Source: Telopea speciosissima
Lineage: Eukaryota > Streptophyta > Magnoliopsida > Proteales > Proteaceae
Reading direction: 5' to 3'
Assembly: GCF_018873765.1 (NCBI RefSeq)
Contig: NC_057922.1
Span: forward strand, 63,760,755 to 63,824,754
Length of the DNA stretch: 64,000 nucleotides
This document shows positions 32,101 through 41,100 of the stretch, piece after piece. The first letter of the stretch is position 1. Each line of letters opens with the position of its first letter. The notes beneath the pieces are model-generated. The model had not been told where the DNA came from. It searched no databases and was given only the letters and a program-made list of their open reading frames with translations. The translations under genes were made by a program, and so were the position numbers.

Positions 32101-35100
32101 ACCGGATTACTGGCAATATAGATAGCTGCTTTGATGCAGGGCCATCAGCAGCCCCTGCCAAGCCCAGCCCAGGCCCAGTCAAGCACCCCACGAGGTACCA
32201 GCTTAGGCCCAGGCCCAGGCCTCCTTGGCCCCCTGATTGAGCCTGCAGTTAATATTTATGGTTGATTGATTCTAGTAATGAATGAAGAGTTTACAGCATG
32301 AAGGAGAAGAGGAAGAAGGAAGAAGGAAGAAGAGAGGAAGAAGAAGACAGTTGAAGAGAATCGTGGAAAGTTAGAAGATTCTTCTCCTAACATCCATTTA
32401 CTTCATTAAGCCATAATTAGGAAATTACAAGGACCTCCCTAGGGAGGTAAAAGAGAAACATACTAAAAGTTACAAAATACAACTCTAAGACATATGACAT
32501 AGACATGTACTAAAGTACCCCTAACACATACACTCTAACAATCCCCCTCAAGCTGGAGAATAAATGTCATACATTCCCAGCTTGGACAATAAGGTACTGA
32601 AGAGACCAGGAATGAGACCCTTGGTGAAGATATCTGCTACTTGATCACCAGTCTTCACAAAGGGAGTACAAATGCACCCAGAATCCAGCTTCTCTTTGAT
32701 GAAGTGTCGATCAACCTCAATATGTTTGGTTCGATCATGCTGAACCGGATTATGGGCAATGCTTATAGCAGCTTTGTTGTCACAATAAAGTCTCATTGGC
32801 CCTTCAGTTTCAAAGCTCAAGTCTTGAAGAAGTCTTTTTAGCCATATAAGCTCACACACTCCATGAACCATGACCCTAAACTCAGCTTCTACACTGGATC
32901 TAGCTACAACTAGTTGTTTCTTGCTCCTCCAGGTAACTAGATTACCACCCACAAAGGTACAGTACCTAGAAGTAGATCTCCTGTCAGAGACTGAGCCAGC
33001 CCAATCAGCATCTGTGTAGCCTTCAATCTGCAAATGGTCATGTCTGGCAAATAGAAGGCCTTTTCCCGGACAGGATTTCAAGTATCTAATGATGCGATAC
33101 ATCGCATCCAAATGTCCACTCCTGGGGGCATGCATGAGCTGACTCACTACTCCAACTGCATAAGAGATGTCTGGTCGAGTCAAGGAGAGATAGATGAGTT
33201 TCCCAACTAATCTTTGGTACTTGCTTGCATCTATAAGAGAAGAACCACATTCATCACCAAGCTTATGATTCGGGTCAATGGGAGAAGTTGCTGGTTTGCA
33301 CCCTATCATGCCTGTCTCTTTCAAAAGATCCAAGACAAATTTCCTCTGGCAGATGTTGATTCCTTTCCTTGATCTAGATACTTCAATACCCAAGAAGTAT
33401 TTCAAGAGTCCAAGGTCTTTGATCTCAAACTATCTAGCCAAATAAGACTCCAAACTGTTTATCTCCGCAACATCATTCCTAGTTACCACAATGTCATCAA
33501 CATAGACAATGAGAGCTGTAACTGTACCATTACCTCTCTTGATAAACAAGGTGTGATCAGCTTGGCTCTGATAATACCCATTCTTCAAGATGGCTTGTCT
33601 AAATCTCTCAAACCAGGCCTTAGGAGACTGCTTGAGGCCATAGAGAGCCTTCTTCAAGAGACACACTTTCCCTTCAGCTGAGGGACACTTAAACCAGGTG
33701 GAGGTTGCATGTACACTTCCTCTGCTAAATCTCCATGAAGAAATGCATTTCTTCACATCTAATTGGTACATTGGTCAATCTTTATTGGCTGCCACCGAAA
33801 GAAGAACCCTGATTGAGTTATGCTTGGCTACGGGGGCAAAAGTCTCCTGATAGTCAATGCCATACACCTGACTATACCCTTTTGCAACCAGTCTAGCTTT
33901 GTACCTCTCCGCTGTACCATCGGATCTATACTTGACTGTATAAACCCATCTGCATCCAACTGGAGTTCTCCCCCTGGGAAGATCAACTAGTGTCCAAATA
34001 TTGTTCTTCTCTAGAGCCACCATTTCCTCAGTCATTGCTTGCATCCATTTTGGATCAGATAAGGCCCCTGTGACATTTTTGGGAATAGAAGAAGACTTAA
34101 GGGCAGTGGAAAAAACAATACCTGTAGGAGAAATGGAGTCATAGGAAACAAACTGGGCTATGGGGTTAGTACAGGCTCTCTTCCCCTTTCTCATAGCAAT
34201 GGGAAGATCAAATTCAGAAGGAGAGGAATTACCTGACTGAGGACGTGGATCCAAAGAGGGGTTTCGGCAGGGTTGCTTATACCATGGTTGCTTCCCTTTT
34301 TCCTTCAACAAGCATTCACCTCTTGTGAATACACCATCTTCTTTGAATCTTATTCCCTTGTATTCTTTTTTTCTGCTAGCATCACCACCACTACTAGCAT
34401 CAATATCAACAATAACATCCACTTCTTTGTACTTTCCAATATCAAATAGGAATGGGGAAGTGGAGGTAGGCAAGGGAGATTGAAAGGGAATGACATCAGC
34501 ATTCTGTTCACTGCTAGTACTCTCCCCATTTTGTTGTGGAGATAGAAAGGGAATGACATCACCAAAAAGGTCTTAGGCACATGCATACCAAAGAGAAGAC
34601 CCCTGGTGATCTCCAGCAAATGGCGATTTTTGCGCTCAGCCACCCCATTTTGTTGTGGGGTGTCAACACAAGCCAGTTGATGGAGGATGCCATTATCAGT
34701 AAAGAACTGTTGGAGCCCCCCATACATGTACTCACCCCCTTATTAGACCGAACAATTTGAATGCAGGTACCAAACTGAGTACTAATAAGGTGATAAAAAT
34801 CCTTAAAAGCATCACAAACATCATTCCCAGATACCACAATGTCATCAACATAGACAATTAGAGCTGTAACTGTACCATTACCTCTCTTGATAAACAAGGT
34901 GTGGTCAGCTTGGCTCTGATACCAAGTTAATATTTATGGTTGATTGATTCTAGTAATGAATGAAGAGTTTACAGCATGAAGGAGAAGAGGAAGAAGGAAG
35001 AAGGAAGAAGAGAGGAAGAAGAAGACAGTTGGAGAGAATCGTGGAAAGTTAGAAGATTCTTCTCCTAACATCCATTTACTTCATTAAGCCATAATTAGGA

Positions 35101-38100
35101 AATTACAAGGACCTCCCTAGGGAGGTAAAAGAAAAACATAATAAAAGTTACAAAATACAACTCTAAGACATATGGCATAGACATGTACTAAAGTACCCCT
35201 AGTACATACACTCTAACACCTGCAGCCCAAGAGAATCAGACCAAGCCCAGGCTGTGCGTGGTCTGGCCAGGCCTAGCTTGCGTGCAGCTTTTGTTATGGC
35301 CAATGTGTGGCCCAGTTTTTATTTAGTCTCTTATTTTTATGTCTTTTCATATATCTAGGTAGTTAAGTGTCTTTTAATTTTCCTAGTTTCTAGTTAAGTG
35401 TCTTTTCGTATTACTAGGTAGATTTATTATTTGTAGTTCCTATGAATGGGTAATCCTAGTAGTAATAGGATTGAGGGTATTTTGGTCATTTCAATCAGGT
35501 AGACCTAAGTCATTGATTTCATATGTAATACAATCTGACTCCAGTAGCTTAAAAAGCTTAAGAAAACAAAATCGGCCAAGGGGATGAAGGTCTAAGTTGC
35601 AAGTTTAATGGGAGATAGGGGTAAAATAGGGGAAAAACATAATTTTATTCAAATCTAGCAGTCTGGCTAGGTTCAAAATTGAATTGAATTGAGTTTTGTT
35701 CTAGGGTTGAAGAATGTATGCTAAGAATTTCAGATTGATAGGATAATGGGTTTGCTGAATCTAGAATATAACCTTGTATATGATCTTCTAAAAGAACTAA
35801 GTTCTAGTTGCAGAAAATTCAAGTACAAGCTTACTTGTAGTGGCTATAATCTGAGAATAAAACTTCAAAACCAGCAAATCGGTAAAAGAACTTGAATAAG
35901 AACAATAGACGATCCACCCGGGCGCTACAGTGCAAGGCATCGATTGTATCATATACCAATCCCTTCACTTTGATCAAACACAAGGAAGATCTTCTAATTG
36001 CAGAAGACAAACAGCAGCAGCAGCAGCAGCTTCAGTTGTTTTTAAAAATCGTGAGGTACGAGAAGCCTCCCACGACTTGCTTTATTTATAGGCCAATATG
36101 CCAAAAAGTCAAATCAGAATAGGAGTAGAAAATCCTCCTAGGTGACTTGATTTACAAGACACAACCTTCCTTATATGCATGTGAGAGGTGTGAACCCAAA
36201 CAATTAAACATTGCTCACTTAATAACTTAAATTGAGCCAAACAATGAACCTGGTTCAATTAGACTAAACCAAGACAAAAACATAGTAAATAAACTAAGTA
36301 TTAAAGCACATAAATGAGCAAGACAAAACAGTAGCTAAAAGCCTAAAACAACACTATTAGGCCACAGATTGGTCCCCTCTCTTGGATTTCTTCTTCGTTG
36401 AATATGTCTTCAGATCTGCATCACCAGGGGTTTGTGAACTCTCTACCCAATTTCAGGTCGAAAGGGATGAAGGATGTCAGAAATTGATCGCTAGTAAGGA
36501 GCTTCTCCTATCATCTAGAACAGAGCACACAGTATAAAGTTGAAGAAACTAAAAAAAAAAAAGGTATGGAGGAAGAAAAGAACAGAATCAGGAAAGAGAA
36601 AGAGGAATCGCACCACAGAGAGAAAGAGAGATGCGCAGCTCTTGGCAGCCATGGTACGAACCCACAAGTTTCAATCCATTTCCAAAATCTAATTCTCCAT
36701 TGTTGATTACATGTAGTTTTATACAAATAAAAGAGTCTTAATCCTATTCTGAAATTGAAAGTAAATCTTAACTCTAACTAGGACTCTACCTACGACTCTA
36801 TCAAAGGATAAGATAAAAAGAAATTACAAAATTAAGTAAACAAAACAAATCCCTAGTCCTAGTGTCCTACGTTAACTGCATCAATAGGAGCTTTAACAAT
36901 GGACACATAACACATCACAATGTAAATACTAAAACAAATATCAGCTAAATAATCAATCACTGACATATTACAGGGGGGAAAAGAAATGAGAGAGTTTTGC
37001 AAGTTTGCATCAACACAAACAGAACTTCAGTGACTTTCATTCATTAAATCAATTCACAATTTTAAGCCAGTGTTTCAAACCAAATAGAAAAGCAGATGGT
37101 AAACTAGAAACATTACCCTAAAATCCTTCCTCTCAATCTTGGAAGAACCCATTTCTGCCACATCTTTCCCGAATGATATTATCTTTCCATAATTTGAACT
37201 TTTTGTTTGAGAGAGCACACTATCTGTCACATTATTGGCTGCAACTGTTGTATCATTGTTTCGTTGCTTCTTTGGACTACATACATAACCTTCTTCAGGT
37301 GACCAATCAAGACCGCCCCAAATGGTGTCTCCACCTCTTGGTATCATTGACATTGTCGAATCCCAAGAGCGGGCCATCCGCATTACATGTTTCAAAGTTT
37401 TGAGACCAAAGACATCCTTGTCCAAAACAGCAGGTGCCATTGTCCTGCATTAGGGAGATAGTGAAGAAATCAAAACAATAAAACCAAAATTAGATACCTG
37501 TATTAGAGAAAGGCAATAGCATGTATGTTGGAGCTGTTAATACTAACATGGACAAAGAAAAGGCCACTTATAGCATTCTGAATTTTACTATTTTTATTAA
37601 GTTCCAGTTTTATAAGAAATATAGGATTTAAGCTTCTCAGTCCTAGTAGTCGTGTCATAGCCCAAGTAGCACCAAGTAAGTTGGTTCTTAGTATTCGGCA
37701 AGTTATTTCTCCAATGCAATAGCAGGTATGTTGGGGCTGTTAATACTAACATGGACAAAGGAAGAGGCCACTTATAGCAGTTCAAATTTTATTATTTTTA
37801 TTGAGTTCTAGTTTTTTAAGAAATATAGGGCTTAAGCTTCTCAGTCCTAGTAGTCGTGTCATAGCCCCAAGAAGTGCCAAGTAAGTTGGTTCTTAGTCGT
37901 ATTAGGCAAGTTATTTCTTTATTTTAAGTTTCCGAGTTGTAATGAACTAGGGCACCAGAAAATAAAGATAACTACTCCAGGCCACCGTTTAAAGTATCGT
38001 GCGTATCGTACCGTATCGGCCGATACGTCTCAGTATCGGTCGGTGTCGATAAGATACATACCGATACGTATCTTTTTTTTTTTTTTTAAAAACAATGTAT

Positions 38101-41100
38101 CGATATGTATCGACCGATACATGTCGATACGATACGGTCGATACGTATCGATACACATGCCTTTTTTTATATTTACACCAAACACGAACCAGAAAATATG
38201 TCAACATTTTCCTAAAGACCCTTACAGACATGAGTTTGATCGGCCCAACCCTCCGCGTCACGAACTAAATCTCAACTTTTTCTCCCTTTGGGTCACGCCA
38301 CAAAATATGTCGGGTCTCGGGTCAGATCCACATCGCACTCGAATCCTTGGAATACAAGACATACTCAAAAATAGGTTCAACTAACTATTAGATGCATGCT
38401 TTGTATACATTTGCAAAGATTTGAACTCAAATCCACCATTTTTCACTCAAAACCGAAAATGGCTTCCTTAAGGGTTAGTATTGTGCTTATGTTCGGTCAG
38501 TACACAACATCATCCTAGTTGCTCTTATTCTTGAAGACCCTTACAGACATGAGTTTGATCCATCCCGACATTCTTCATGGCAATAGAGTGACTTTGCATG
38601 TAAGAAATCTCATCTTTTATAACAATTTAGAAGTGCCGCACTTGTCTGGTTATACATTATTCACAATTCTTAGTGTATATGCATGATATATGACATATAT
38701 TGCTTGTTTATATTGTTCTTTGTGTTTCAAAAATGTATTTCCATGTGTATTTTGATCATTTTCATGCGTTTTTGCACCGATCGATATGTATCTCCGATAC
38801 GATACAATACGTCTCTTAAAATTGCCCGACCAATACGATAACCGATACCGATACTTTAAACCTTACTCCAGGCCATGTTTTAGTGATGATGAATGTGTTT
38901 CATTGAATGGGATTTCTTAGTTGAGCTAAGAAGAGCAGTGCATAACCCTAGGGTTTGGCGGTAGTGATGTAGATCCTGGACAGAAGAAGAAGCAGAAGAA
39001 CCAGACCCAACTGACCCATCGAACCAGGTCCTTTTTGGGCCATAACTAGACCAGCTCGAGCCAGCCCAGCAGGGCTTCTAGAAGCTGCCCAAAGATGCTC
39101 CACGATTTTGGCGGCCTCTTCCCTTGACCAGTCAGCTAGGATTGCTGCACCTTAGTTTCTATTTTCATGATTGCAGCTTTAATAGTTACTAAATTTACTA
39201 ATTCTAATTTTGTTCCTTGTATGTTGGCTGAACTATAAAGCCTAGTTTCTATTTTTTTTAAGTTGGTATTTCTTTTAGAAGCTACTATTTCTTCAGTTTC
39301 TAATTTTGTAAGCTGACCTATTCCATTAAATAGGCAGCCCCTCTTGTAATAGAAACAGTGAAAATTACTGAAAGAATTTTGAGGCATTATTGCACTCAAT
39401 TATGGGAGTAAATCCTTGTTTCAATAGCTGGGATAGCTGTGGGTGAGAGAACCAGGCTGAGAAAGCCTTTCCCCTACCCCATTTCTTCTATCTTCTTCTC
39501 CTTTCTCCCTTTTCTTACCCTGCTCGATCTCCTTTAGTACTGCTGCTACAAATCTGTGACTGCAACAACTGCTGCTACTAATCTGTGACTGCAACAACTG
39601 CTGCCACTACATATCCTCCCTTCCCTGCTCAATTTTCCTTACTGCTGCTGTCATTCTAAGATTTCTGCAACTGCTGTGAAGACCTATGGAAGATCAGAAT
39701 CATATCCCAATCAAGACCAGATCTGTTGCTGTTGCATCAATTCAAAGGGAGACTTTGAATACGCTGCGGCTCTGCTGTTCTGCCCAGGGTTTGCTGCAGA
39801 TTTTAGGCTGGGATATCTCCCCAACTAACCACTGAAATCAATTGATATTTGGAAAGCTGAATCACACCATCAAAGGCTACATTCGATCCCTGACTTGAAG
39901 CCCAGTTTCTCACTGGATTGGCCTGCAGACTCCAACCTTCTAATTTGGGAACTCGTTCACAACTCACAAGTTAGCCATTGAAATTGGCTGAAATTTTCAC
40001 CAGAGATTCCCTTCTGTCCCTGCTCCACTCGATCCAAGTTTGGGTGTCTTTCCCATCACTGGTTTGGTTTTTATCCACTGATTTCTACTTTCTAATTTTG
40101 TGGCATGTTGATAACTTGTGATCTGGTCATCCTATTTTGTCCCAGTTTAGAGGGTTTGCTGGATACCCTAGGACCTGCACTCGACCTTGCTATCAGCCCT
40201 ATTGAGTGGCTGGGTTTTGGATTACAACCTAGGCCTTACATCTGAGTTTCGGCCCTTGCTAGTACCCTGCTGTTGGGGTTATTTTTTATTAACTGCCGTG
40301 AGTTATTGTGGATTTATTTGGGGCTAGGTTAACCTTAATCTAGTCTTACATTAGGTAGCTGAACTCTAGAAGTGTACTTCGTTGTAGCCAAGTAATGGAG
40401 ATTGAATACCTTCTTGCTAAGTGAACCAGACGAGTTCTACAACTTTTGTTGTTAAAGATCTTAATTACAAATTCAGAATGTAGATAGTCAGTGAATCTTG
40501 AAAGGGGGCAATACTTTGAAGAAACTAGGGTTCTCTTATATGTGGGCCCATTATCCGTAGGAATTTGTATATTGTCTTGCATCAAAGCCACACACAATAA
40601 AATACCTAACATTGCGTAGTAGTTAAATAGAACAAACCTGAAAACAGCAATATCCTTGGCTTCAGAAGAGAAGAGTCCCGAGACTGCTTTTGGAACACCT
40701 AAAAATGGCCCACCAATGTTCATCACTGCCTTTATATGCTTAGCGCACCAATCTGACCCACCACCACCACCCATGGGAGCTGGTGACTCAACCCACTTCA
40801 TGAAATGCAAAAAGTACAGAACTCCCATTGAATGTGGAACAACAACCACCTTTGTCCCACCATTTGTACTTACCATGAGTTCTATATTGCTTTTAATACT
40901 GCTCAGGGTTTGGTCCCGCACCTAATCAGTCAAATTTGAGGGACATATAAAAGAGATAGAATAGAGATTCATAAACTAAAACAAGAAGAAAAAATTATAC
41001 AAACAAGAATGCAGAAAAGGAACTGTCATAGGGAAAAGAGTACTTCAGTGTTCTGGAATGAAAGTCTCCAATCATACGCAGCCATGTACATTGTTTTCTC

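Larger units (their letters stand above)
32247..35218 (-). mobile_element. Ty1-copia retrotransposon 2, both LTRs, rearranged interior
   Basis: Two 294 bp LTRs (32247-32540, 34925-35218) that are nearly identical, a 5 bp target duplication cctgc (32242-32246, 35219-35223), a tRNA-Met primer site and a polypurine tract define the element. The 2384 bp interior lacks gag and protease and most of integrase, and has an extra RT segment right after the primer site. Very similar LTRs mean it is young. It needs proteins from another element. It lies in PDAT1 intron 4 in the gene's orientation. Confidence 0.95.
30295..37116 (-). other. PDAT1 intron 4, 6.8 kb, transposon-filled
   Basis: The intron holds, from low to high coordinates, a (TA) microsatellite (about 31118-31142), an old copia 3' end split by a hAT MITE, a complete-ended copia (32247-35218), LTR-like AT-rich DNA and a CAG run (36012-36030). 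It opens with GTAATG and closes with TGCAG in the gene's strand. The rest shows nothing. Confidence 0.85.
37445..40637 (-). other. PDAT1 intron 3, 3.2 kb
   Basis: Contains the 203 bp tandem duplication, the 880 bp Mutator-like element and an R1 copy described separately. The splice ends are GTTTGTTC and ATGCAG. No ORF of the host gene lies inside. Confidence 0.85.

Noticed and set aside
32548..33405. 285-codon open frame as a host gene
   Set aside because: It is the RT end and RNase H of copia 2, bounded by a polypurine tract and LTR.
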